Assembly (NCBI GenBank): GCA_964599285.1 | Contig: CAZREI010000017.1 | Coordinates: forward strand, 1-15,084 | Source: VGLO01 sp964599285 | GTDB taxonomy: Bacteria; Patescibacteriota; Minisyncoccia; Minisyncoccales; Staskawiczbacteraceae | Direction of reading: 5' to 3' | Length of the DNA stretch: 15,084 bases | Shown here: one piece after another, positions 5,652 to 11,738 of the stretch | Numbering within the stretch: the stretch's first letter is position 1 | Layout of the letters: the number at the start of each line of letters is the position of its first letter | The notes under the pieces: generated by a model | Told to the model about the DNA's origin: nothing | The model's database searches: none | Seen by the model: only the letters and a program-made list of their open reading frames with translations | Program-made: the position numbers and the translations under genes

Positions 5652-5711
5652 GTTTTTAGCACCTTACGTTTTTGGCTGACGTTTTTTCTCTTTTTGCGAA
5701 AGGGTATTGCG

Positions 5712-6143
5712 ATGAACAAGGTCAAAGTTGCGATCAAGTACGTTGGATTTCTGGCGATTATCTTTATTGGACTTGCGTGGTGGCTGGCAGATCGGCCAAG
5801 CGACATCGCTACTCCGCCAGCAGTTTCCGGATTTGTTTTTGATCCGCAGTTTGGACCAAAAACCTCCGAAGCGGCCCAAAAATATGTGGCAAGGCGCATC
5901 CAAGAAAGTTGGCGCGGCCATTTTAACCGGGACATGAAACCAAACGATGCGGATTCCGATGCCGCCAAGCAAATCCAGATGGAAGCAATTAATACACTCA
6001 AAGATCGCTGGGGGATTACCCTTGATATGACCCAGGAACAGATTGACGCTGCCTATGAGGAGCGGCGTCTGGTTTGGGAGTACATCCAGCAAAGCAAAAC
6101 CTTGCGCCATCAGATCAGAGATTTGTTAGGTTTAGCTAAGTAG
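5712..6143 (+). CDS. unrecognised membrane-anchored protein, 143 residues
   Basis: A hydrophobic segment at about residues 8-26 (IKYVGFLAIIFIGLAWWLAD) precedes a Pro-rich linker and a soluble, mainly helical domain of about 105 residues with many Gln, Asp and Arg. I do not recognise the domain. The ATG at 5712 is chosen over an upstream TTG in the same frame because it has the SD AAAGGG 7 nt before it. The gene has its own promoter (5623-5651) and a UUCG-capped terminator (6152-6180), so it is a single-gene transcription unit, unlike the core genes of this window. Confidence 0.82.
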   Translation: MNKVKVAIKYVGFLAIIFIGLAWWLADRPSDIATPPAVSGFVFDPQFGPKTSEAAQKYVARRIQESWRGHFNRDMKPNDADSDAAKQIQMEAINTLKDRWGITLDMTQEQIDAAYEERRLVWEYIQQSKTLRHQIRDLLGLAK

Positions 6144-6151
6144 CTGTTAAG

Positions 6152-6180
6152 TCCCGCGAAGTTCGCTTTGCGGGATTTTT
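6152..6180 (+). terminator. intrinsic terminator with UUCG loop
   Basis: TCCCGCGAAG-TTCG-CTTTGCGGGA (10-bp stem with one G-T pair), followed by a run of T. Confidence 0.93.
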
Positions 6181-6190
6181 TATTTTACTG

Positions 6191-6219
6191 TTGATTTTCA
6201 ATTTCTCTGATGTTAGACT
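6191..6219 (+). promoter_or_regulatory. promoter of the MazG-like gene
   Basis: TTGATT (6191-6196), 17-bp spacer, TAGACT (6214-6219). It shares TTGATTTTCA and TAGnCTTG with the promoter at 6996-7024. Confidence 0.6.
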
Positions 6220-6276
6220 TGGAACAAGCGTTGCTATGCGTTTCGCCCGCACCTTAACATTTTGGAAGGGATATAA

Positions 6277-6954
6277 ATGGTTACCAACCAATCTTCTTTG
6301 CGCCAATTTCAGGAACTAAACCGCAACATTTACGGAATTGTTAACGATCAAAGTTATGGCACCTCGGAACTGCTTTTCTGCTTGCAACGGCACATCACTC
6401 AAGTGCTCAAGGCCGTCAGAAAAGGAAAGCCTGCGGATATTCCATACCGGCTTTGCATGGCATTAAGCTATTCGCTGGCCCTTTGCAATCGCTTTCACAT
6501 TGATTTGGCCGAAAATATGTGGGAATGTTTCCCTGGGTATTGCCCCTACTGTGGCGGCACCCCTTGCAATTGCAAAGAGCGGGCCGAGGCACGGTTGCCA
6601 ATGACGATCCTAAGTCACCCCAGCAGTAAACCTCTTGCGTTGTATGAATGGCAGGCGATGTTCGGGCGCATCTATCAAAACCCGGTTCAGGATTCGGCTA
6701 TGCACTTGGCGGAAGAAGCCGGTGAAGTTGCTGAAGCGATGCGAAGCTACGCCGCCACTCATAGCGCGCCATGGTTTCAAAAGATTGTTGAAGAGTTGGT
6801 TGATCTGGTCACCAATCTGTTCGGAGTGGCTAACGGGTTGAAGCTTGACCTTGCCTCCCTCATGGTCTGTTACTTTGCAAACGGTTGTCCCAAGTGCTGC
6901 CGGATGCTCTGCGGTTGTGATTACATCACCGTGGACAAACCGGTCCTGCGCTAA
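6277..6954 (+). CDS. duplicated MazG-like protein with two zinc motifs
   Basis: 225 residues made of two copies of one module: a MazG-like all-alpha domain followed by a small cysteine cluster. The C-terminal copy (about 125-214) has the acidic metal-binding pattern of MazG/dUTPase-type nucleotide pyrophosphohydrolases: EEAGE at 146-150 and ExxD at 173-176. The N-terminal copy (about 12-99) aligns to it but has Gln, His, Thr and Ser at these positions, so it is probably inactive. Both end with the same spacing, C-x2-C-x4-C-x1-C (89, 92, 97, 99 and 204, 207, 212, 214), likely zinc sites. The usual role is hydrolysis of NTPs to NMP and pyrophosphate, often of damaged nucleotides; the substrate here is unknown. 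SD GAAGGG 6 nt before the ATG; own promoter and terminator. Confidence 0.8.
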   Translation: MVTNQSSLRQFQELNRNIYGIVNDQSYGTSELLFCLQRHITQVLKAVRKGKPADIPYRLCMALSYSLALCNRFHIDLAENMWECFPGYCPYCGGTPCNCKERAEARLPMTILSHPSSKPLALYEWQAMFGRIYQNPVQDSAMHLAEEAGEVAEAMRSYAATHSAPWFQKIVEELVDLVTNLFGVANGLKLDLASLMVCYFANGCPKCCRMLCGCDYITVDKPVLR

Positions 6955-6962
6955 AAATTGAT

Positions 6963-6990
6963 ACCGCGAACATCAGTCCGCGGTTTTTTT
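6963..6990 (+). terminator. intrinsic terminator of the MazG-like gene
   Basis: ACCGCG (6963-6968) and CGCGGT (6979-6984), 10-nt loop, followed by T7. Confidence 0.75.
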
Positions 6991-6995
6991 ATGCA

Positions 6996-7024
6996 TTGAT
7001 TTTCAGGTTTTTCCGTGATAGTCT
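6996..7024 (+). promoter_or_regulatory. promoter of tRNA-Thr and the zinc-ribbon gene
   Basis: TTGATT (6996-7001), 17-bp spacer, TAGTCT (7019-7024); tRNA-Thr starts 12 nt after the -10. Confidence 0.6.
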
Positions 7025-7036
7025 TGAAATAGTATT

Positions 7037-7108
7037 GCCACCTTAGCTCAGCGGCAGAGCACAGCTTTCGTAAAGCTGGGGTCCTGGGTTCAAATCCCAG
7101 AGGTGGCT
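7037..7108 (+). tRNA. tRNA-Thr (anticodon CGT)
   Basis: 72 nt; acceptor GCCACCT/AGGTGGC, D arm GCTC/GAGC, anticodon stem CAGCT/AGCTG with loop TTCGTAA giving CGT (reads ACG), T arm CTGGG-TTCAAAT-CCCAG. No encoded CCA. No terminator separates it from the following gene, so both may share one transcript. Confidence 0.97.
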
Positions 7109-7146
7109 CAAGTTGCCCTTTCTATTTTTTCACAGGAGTGCAAGTC

Positions 7147-7356
7147 ATGCCGGATTTTCCCAAACCACGCACGATTGGGGACAATCACAATCTTGTTTGC
7201 CCGCATTGTGGAGCAAACAACAGCTATGTGTGTCAGGGAATCAAAGTAACGTTCAGAAAGGTTGCCTTGTTTCGCGTACCGTGTAGACAGTGCGCCAAGA
7301 TAATGCACTGCCAGGCATCTTACCGAATCCAGGTAATTGCCGACGCAAATCCTTAG
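7147..7356 (+). CDS. small zinc-ribbon protein
   Basis: 69 residues, beginning MPDFPKPRTIGDNHNLVCPH. Two CxxC pairs (CPHC near residue 18 and CRQC near residue 46) frame a basic beta-like stretch, the pattern of a small zinc ribbon. The ATG at 7147 is preferred to the GTG 9 nt upstream because AGGAG (7134-7138) lies at ideal distance. It lies 38 nt after tRNA-Thr and may be co-transcribed with it. A role in nucleic-acid binding is typical of such ribbons but is not shown here. Confidence 0.78.
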   Translation: MPDFPKPRTIGDNHNLVCPHCGANNSYVCQGIKVTFRKVALFRVPCRQCAKIMHCQASYRIQVIADANP

Positions 7357-7416
7357 TTCGATTCTTGTAAGCGGCTCCGTGATTAGTTCTTTTGTATTTT
7401 ATAAAAGGAGAAAATC

Positions 7417-7878
7417 GTGCGCGAGGGTTTTGATATCCATAGGCAGATAAAAAAAGTTAGAGAAAAGAAACCTGACATGGATGCACTGGTTAAATCCTTA
7501 GAAAAATATGGCGCAGCAGTTGAGTTTGATGAAGATTCACGCGATGCAGCAGCTCTGCATTACAGGGCTATATTTTTATTTCCAGAAGATGTGATAGTTA
7601 CTGTGGGAATAATTCTCATGGATTACCAAACCGACTCAGACGTAGTCATAGAAACTATGACCACGCTCCCTGGCCGTAAAACACGTAAGGGGTTTGGTAG
7701 TAGAGCTATTTCCAGCATTTTGCAATGGGCTGCCGGCGTTAGCATCAAAGATGTTCGCGCGACGCAAGTAATGGGGGAAGCTAACGAAAATTTCTGGAGG
7801 AAAAACGGATTTATCCAACAGGACATTCCTAATCCCTGTAACGATTTTATCTATTCTTTTCCTAAAAGAATACCATAA
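7417..7878 (+). CDS. GNAT-family N-acetyltransferase
   Basis: 153 residues. The C-terminal half carries the GNAT fold signatures: a basic acetyl-CoA pyrophosphate loop RKGFGS at 90-95 leading into helix AISSILQWA, and NENFWRKNGF at 123-132, the usual N-x-x-(F/A)-x-x-x-x-G-F end of the fold. The N-terminal 30 residues are a charged helix. The start is GTG at 7417, supported by the SD AAGGAG 6 nt upstream. The substrate (amine, peptide or antibiotic) cannot be told from the sequence. An intrinsic terminator and a 48-bp palindrome follow. No separate clear promoter was found between it and the zinc-ribbon gene. Confidence 0.82.
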   Translation: MREGFDIHRQIKKVREKKPDMDALVKSLEKYGAAVEFDEDSRDAAALHYRAIFLFPEDVIVTVGIILMDYQTDSDVVIETMTTLPGRKTRKGFGSRAISSILQWAAGVSIKDVRATQVMGEANENFWRKNGFIQQDIPNPCNDFIYSFPKRIP

Positions 7879-7894
7879 CTTCTCTTTTAGTTCT

Positions 7895-7922
7895 GCCGCA
7901 TGGTTTACCCAGCGGCTTTTTT
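7895..7922 (+). terminator. intrinsic terminator of the GNAT gene
   Basis: GCCGC-a-TGG (7895-7903) and CCA-GCGGC (7909-7916) with a bulged A, then T6. Confidence 0.75.
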
Positions 7923-7923
7923 A

Positions 7924-7990
7924 TTTCTTTAGTTATTTTTCAGCCACCGTACTACAAATTCTCAAGCTTGAGAATTTGTAGTACGGTGGC
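7924..7990. repeat. repeat R2 copy 1 with a perfect 48-bp palindrome
   Basis: 7943-7990 is a perfect palindrome centred on AAGCTT (arm begins GCCACCGTACTACAAATTCT). The first 30 bases of the element (7924-7953) are identical to 8542-8571. Both copies sit right after the terminator of a small gene. Confidence 0.95.
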
Positions 7991-8014
7991 AATTACCCAA
8001 TTATTTTCGGCGGG

Positions 8015-8042
8015 TTGACGTAATCTTTTATTTTGTTAGTAT
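8015..8042 (+). promoter_or_regulatory. promoter of the 123-residue protein gene
   Basis: TTGACG (8015-8020), 16-bp spacer, TAGTAT (8037-8042). Confidence 0.6.
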
Positions 8043-8117
8043 AAAAGCACAGAAACACAAGATTGTTTGCCATCGTGGCAGATTTGCGTTTCTTTTGCTC
8101 TTTCAGGGAGTTCTTTG

Positions 8118-8489
8118 ATGCGGTCTAGTACAGTTTGCGACGACGTTGTTTCGGGGCGTCCGTTTCCATTAAAGGAGAGTGACTTCATCCCTCTTCAGCG
8201 TTTCATCAAGAAATTCGCGGCAGGCGACCTTCATGGGGCACTGGATTACCTTGCTCGTAACAAGAATTGTCAAAAGGTCGCCTATGCCTTGGGTTCAATG
8301 TTCCTGCGCTGGTACACTGGTTGGTATATCAGCAATGAGCTTAAAGAAGAAGGCTCCCAACGGCTTCGCGAAATTGTCACCAATATCATCGATGGGCTTC
8401 ACGACATTGATGCAAATTTGGATCAGCGCAAAAGCTACAAACGAGTGACACAACTTTTGTTCAAAAGACAAGGGTTTCTGGCGCCATAA
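8118..8489 (+). CDS. unrecognised soluble protein, 123 residues
   Basis: Begins MRSSTVCDDVVSGRPFPLKE. Predicted mostly helical, with aromatic-rich FLRWYTGWYIS in the middle and a basic C terminus (KRVTQLLFKRQG). No membrane segment or catalytic motif is visible, and I do not recognise a family. The ATG at 8118 is preferred over a longer frame from 8067 because AGGGAG (8105-8110) lies 7 nt before it and the promoter at 8015-8042 fits. It is a stand-alone transcription unit followed by a strong terminator and the second R2 repeat. Confidence 0.75.
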   Translation: MRSSTVCDDVVSGRPFPLKESDFIPLQRFIKKFAAGDLHGALDYLARNKNCQKVAYALGSMFLRWYTGWYISNELKEEGSQRLREIVTNIIDGLHDIDANLDQRKSYKRVTQLLFKRQGFLAP

Positions 8490-8508
8490 CGATGTTCAAC
8501 TTTATCAG

Positions 8509-8541
8509 GCCGTGCGAATCGCAATTCGCACGGCTTTTTTC
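8509..8541 (+). terminator. strong intrinsic terminator
   Basis: GCCGTGCGAAT (8509-8519) and ATTCGCACGGC (8524-8534), 11-bp perfect stem with CGCA loop, followed by T6. Confidence 0.95.
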
Positions 8542-8610
8542 TTTCTTTAGTTATTTTTCAGCCACCGTACTGCAAAATTAGAAGCTTCTAAATTTGGAGT
8601 ACGGTTTTTT
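8542..8610. repeat. repeat R2 copy 2, degenerate palindrome
   Basis: 8542-8571 is identical to 7924-7953. The palindrome 8565-8604 (centred on AAGCTT) has two mismatched positions and is followed by T6, so it could also terminate transcription. Confidence 0.88.
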
Positions 8611-8643
8611 ATTGAACCGGAAATGCATGGACTGTGTGGAGTT

Positions 8644-8671
8644 TTGATTTTTTGGAAAATTGTGGTACATT
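8644..8671 (+). promoter_or_regulatory. promoter of prfB
   Basis: TTGATT (8644-8649), 16-bp spacer, TACATT (8666-8671). It would start the transcript near 8678, within the first arm of the 8672-8830 hairpin. Confidence 0.5.
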
Positions 8672-8830
8672 AGACTTGTTGCGTAATAAGGTTTTGCTGT
8701 AAATTCCACATGTTGGCCAGAAATTTGCTATAATTTTTCGGCGGAGCCGTTGGCTAAGCCGAAAAATTCTATCAAATTTCTGTCACAACATCTGAAATTT
8801 TCGCACGAAACCTTATTATGCAACAAGTCT
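8672..8830. repeat. 159-nt modular hairpin filling the prfB leader
   Basis: Outer arms 8672-8694 and 8808-8830 pair over 23 bp with one G-T pair (starting AGACTTGTTGCGTAATAAGG). Inner stems ATGTTG/CAACAT, AGAAATTTG/CAAATTTCT and AATTTTTCGGC/GCCGAAAAATT follow, separated by CTAT-type internal loops. Same architecture as 4700-4874. It ends 9 nt before the prfB ATG. Confidence 0.88.
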
Positions 8831-8839
8831 ATTTGCTTT

Positions 8840-9923
8840 ATGAACGATCGCAGTACTGACACTAATGAACTGGAACAACGGGTCCGCTTTTTAGCGGATC
8901 GGCTTTGATGTAAATGGCAAAGAGCAGGAAATAAAAAAGCTGGAATTAGACATGCAGCGCCCCGATTTTTGGCAAGACCAGCAAAATGCCAAAGACACGA
9001 GCCAGAAAGTTTCTGAATTAAAAGAGGAAGTTGCAACCATGGAAGCGCTGGCAAAAGAGCTGGCCGATTTGAAAGAATTAAGTAATTTAGGAGCGGCGGA
9101 TCAGGCTGCCTTTTCAGCTCTGCAAACAAAAATCGCCAAGGAAGAACTGAAAACATTTTTGTCGGGCAAGTACGACAAAAACAATGCCATTGTGGAAATA
9201 TTTTCCGGAGCGGGCGGGCAGGACGCGCAAGATTGGGCTACCATGCTTTTGCGGATGTACCAACGCTACTTTGACAAAAAAGGATTTTCATATGCCATTT
9301 TGCACCAGGCATTTGGCGAAGGTGGCGGGCCCGATGGCAGGATTGGCACCAAATCGGTGACGCTGGAAGTAAAGGGAAAATACGCCTACGGGTTGCTGAA
9401 AAAAGAATCGGGAGTGCATCGCTTGGTAAGAATTTCGCCCTTTAATGCCCAAAAACTGCGCCAAACTTCTTTTGCCTTGGTGGACGTGTTGCCGGAAATT
9501 TCGGAAGGTCCGACTGATTTGGATATCAGGCCCGAAGATATAAAAGTTGACACCTTTAGGGCATCGGGACCGGGCGGGCAGTATGTCAACAAAACCGAAT
9601 CGGCGGTGCGCATCACCCATATTCCAACCGGCATTGTCGTGGCTTGCCAAACTGAACGACTGCAGGGTAAAAATAAAGACCGAGCCATGAAAATTTTGTA
9701 CGCAAAACTGTATGCGCTCAAAGCAGAGGATCATAAAAAAGAATTGAAAGAAATAAAAGGAGAGGCAATTTCCGCTTCATGGGGGAACCAGATACGAAGC
9801 TACGTATTGCATCCGTACAAAATGGTAAAAGATTTGCGAACGCAGTATGAGACGTCGCAAGCGGAAGCGGTGCTAGATGGCGATTTAGAGGAATTTGTGG
9901 AAGCAGAGCTGAAACTGGAGTAA
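8840..9923 (+). CDS. prfB: peptide chain release factor 2, with programmed +1 frameshift
   Basis: RF2 recognises UAA and UGA and triggers peptide release at the ribosome. Translation starts at ATG 8840, reads 22 codons to CTT (8903-8905), meets an in-frame TGA (8906-8908) and continues in the +1 frame from GAT (8907), giving join(8840..8905, 8907..9923) and 360 residues. This is the known RF2 autoregulatory shift at CTT-TGA. After the shift come the stop-codon-recognition SPF at 199-201 (VRISPF) and the catalytic GGQ at 245-247 (ASGPGGQYVN), close to the E. coli positions. A 3'-frame start at the internal ATG 8952 would remove conserved N-terminal residues. prfB-ftsE-ftsX is a widespread gene order. 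The stop codon lies inside the next hairpin arm. Confidence 0.95.
8881..8908 (+). promoter_or_regulatory. RF2 frameshift site with upstream hairpin
   Basis: The slippery CTT-TGA (8903-8908) is preceded by a stem-loop, GGTCCGCT-TTTT-AGCGGATC (8881-8900, one G-T pair), ending 2 nt before CTT. The AGGGGG-like internal SD that stimulates the shift in E. coli is not present; only GGATCGG lies there. Confidence 0.85.
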
Positions 9924-10038
9924 TCACGAATATACAAATCTAAAACAATATACAAATTTTACGAATATACAAATCACTGCGCGGCCGTATTCGTATATTT
10001 GTATATTTGATCGTATTCGTATATTCGTGATTACTCCA
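9916..10038. repeat. 123-nt hairpin spanning the prfB stop to the ftsE start
   Basis: Outer arms 9916-9935 and 10019-10038 are exact 20-bp complements (TGGAGTAATCACGAATATAC); the first arm contains the prfB stop codon (9921-9923). The interior repeats AATATACAAAT on the left and its complement on the right. It ends 5 nt before the ftsE ATG. Confidence 0.9.
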
Positions 10039-10043
10039 AAATT

Positions 10044-10724
10044 ATGATTAAGTTCGACCACGTTACCAAAACTTACGACCCTAACGTCACCGTCCTCCAG
10101 GATGTTTCTTTTGAAATAAAAGAAGGCGAGTTTGTTTCTTTTGTGGGAAAATCCGGCGCAGGTAAAACCACGCTCATTCGGTTGATTTTGGGGTTGGAAA
10201 AGCCGACGTCCGGCACCGTCTGGTTTGGGGGAGTGGACGTCAGCCAGATGAACAGTCAGAGCCTGCAACAGATGCGCCGGAGGATCGGCTGCATTTACCA
10301 GGATTATAAATTGCTGCCCACCAAAACGGTGCATGAAAATGTGGCCTACGTCATGGAGGTTGAGGGAAAAAGCCAAGAGGAAATTGTGCGCGACGTGCCA
10401 AAAGTTCTGGAAGTCATCGGGCTGAAAGAAAAAATAAATAATTTCCCAGCCGAGCTTTCAGGCGGCGAACAGCAGCGGTTGGTCATTGCTCGGGCATTGG
10501 TCAATTATCCGGATGTCATTATTGCCGACGAACCAACCGGAAACCTGGATCCGTACAATACCTATGAAGTCATCTCGCTATTGGAAAAAATTCACAAGTC
10601 CGGCAAAACCGTTATTTTGGCAACGCATGACAGGGAAATTATCAACAAGCTTGGCAAAAGAGTGCTGACCATAGAAAACGGCGCCATCATTCGGGACGAA
10701 GAAAAAGGAAGATTCATCATATAA
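10044..10724 (+). CDS. ftsE: cell division ATP-binding protein FtsE
   Basis: ATPase of the FtsEX complex, which couples ATP hydrolysis in the cytoplasm to activation of peptidoglycan hydrolases outside the membrane during division. The 226 residues carry Walker A GKSGAGKTT at 35-43, the Q-loop Q86 (YQDYKLL), the ABC signature LSGGEQQR at 138-145, Walker B VIIADEPT at 158-165 with catalytic E163, and the H-loop His195. The short length without extra domains and the adjacent ftsX make FtsE the specific call rather than a generic transporter ATPase. The ATG at 10044 follows a hairpin and has no SD. The stop codon is directly followed by the next hairpin. Confidence 0.96.
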   Translation: MIKFDHVTKTYDPNVTVLQDVSFEIKEGEFVSFVGKSGAGKTTLIRLILGLEKPTSGTVWFGGVDVSQMNSQSLQQMRRRIGCIYQDYKLLPTKTVHENVAYVMEVEGKSQEEIVRDVPKVLEVIGLKEKINNFPAELSGGEQQRLVIARALVNYPDVIIADEPTGNLDPYNTYEVISLLEKIHKSGKTVILATHDREIINKLGKRVLTIENGAIIRDEEKGRFII

Positions 10725-10725
10725 C

Positions 10726-10813
10726 ATCAACGAATAGCGAATTACGTGCGAATTTTCGAATAACGACGACGTCGCGTATTCGTAAATTCGTACGTAATTC
10801 GTTATTCGTTGAT
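10726..10813. repeat. 88-nt hairpin filling the ftsE-ftsX gap
   Basis: Arms from 10726 and back from 10813 pair for about 35 bp; the first two differences are G-T pairs (starting ATCAACGAATAGCGAATTAC). Built from repeated CGAAT words. It starts 1 nt after the ftsE stop and ends 5 nt before the ftsX ATG. Confidence 0.9.
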
Positions 10814-10818
10814 AAGCT

Positions 10819-11733
10819 ATGCTTACTGGTTTCAATAGAGTATTCAAATTAGGGTTCAATGATTTTTATCGCAACAAGGGACGGTCGGTCGCCGCGATTT
10901 TTATTTTGATTGTTACCTTGTTTTTGGTGACCGGCTTGTTTTTTTTGCAAGGCATTAGCCACGATATCATCGCCCAGGTGCAAAATAAAATTGACATCAC
11001 GGCTTATTTTAAATCAGACACATCCGAGCAAGACATTCTAAACGCCAAAGATCAAATTGTCAAACAGGCGCCGGGCATCAAGAGCATCCAGTACGTTTCC
11101 AAAGATCAAGCGCTGGCCGATTTTATCCAAAAACACAAAGACAACGATGTATTCGCCAGCGCCCTAACCCAGGTGGGAGAAAATCCGTTTTTGCCGTCGC
11201 TTAACATCACCACCACTGGCAGCGCTTTGCAGTATCAGCAGGTGGCCAACATTTTGCAGTCCGATCAATTTGCCAATTTGCTGGACAAGGTTGATTATTC
11301 TGAAAAAAAGGCTACCATTGATAAGGTGTTTTCCATTACCTCCAGCGTCACCACGTTTGGGATTGTGCTGGCGGTTATCTTGATGCTGGTTGCCGTTTTG
11401 ATTGTTTTAAATACCATCAAGCTTGCCATCGACAGCGCCAAGGAAGAAATCACCACCCAGCGAATTGTCGGCGCTTCCAGCTGGTTTGTGCGAATGCCCT
11501 TTATCATCCAGGGAATTATTTTTGGATGCGTGGCGTTTATTAACTGTTTTGTCATTACGTTTTTGCTGGCGTACTTTTTCGCGCCAAACTTGCTAACACT
11601 TTTGTCGGGCTTTAATATCTTTCATTATTTCTTGTCCAACGTCTGGCTGATTATGGCCATTCAGCTTGGTGTCGGCGTGGGGCTGGGAGTTATTTCCAGT
11701 TTCATCGTGGTACAAAAATATCTGAAGATATAG
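10819..11733 (+). CDS. ftsX: cell division protein FtsX
   Basis: Membrane partner of FtsE. The 304 residues show the FtsX layout: a cytoplasmic N terminus with FKLGFNDFYRNKGRS, a first membrane segment at about 24-45 (VAAIFILIVTLFLVTGLFFL), an extracytoplasmic domain of about 130 residues that in the family contacts hydrolase partners, then three membrane segments at about 175-198, 228-254 and 270-298. The cytoplasmic loop AKEEITTQRIVGAS after the second segment is a conserved FtsX feature. The start ATG follows the hairpin at 10726-10813 without an SD. tRNA-Gln begins 5 nt after the stop and may be cut from the same transcript. Confidence 0.95.
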   Translation: MLTGFNRVFKLGFNDFYRNKGRSVAAIFILIVTLFLVTGLFFLQGISHDIIAQVQNKIDITAYFKSDTSEQDILNAKDQIVKQAPGIKSIQYVSKDQALADFIQKHKDNDVFASALTQVGENPFLPSLNITTTGSALQYQQVANILQSDQFANLLDKVDYSEKKATIDKVFSITSSVTTFGIVLAVILMLVAVLIVLNTIKLAIDSAKEEITTQRIVGASSWFVRMPFIIQGIIFGCVAFINCFVITFLLAYFFAPNLLTLLSGFNIFHYFLSNVWLIMAIQLGVGVGLGVISSFIVVQKYLKI

Positions 11734-11738
11734 TATAT

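Noticed and set aside
5664..6110. 148-residue minus-strand frame opposite the membrane protein at 5712
   Set aside because: No SD, and the plus-strand gene has promoter, SD and terminator.
5545..8610. Site-specific integration at tRNA-Gly
   Set aside because: I found no second copy of the tRNA 3' end near 8600 and no integrase gene, so this remains unsupported.
8906..8908. Alternative genetic code or a broken prfB
   Set aside because: The in-frame TGA follows CTT exactly as in known RF2 frameshift sites, and the +1 frame continues with good RF2 sequence.
9288..9734. 148-residue minus-strand frame inside prfB
   Set aside because: Antisense to the SPF and GGQ regions of RF2, with no SD or recognisable motif.
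9924..10376. 150-residue open frame on the minus strand across the prfB-ftsE hairpin
   Set aside because: It is antisense to ftsE and runs through the hairpin; the plus strand carries a complete FtsE with all ABC motifs.
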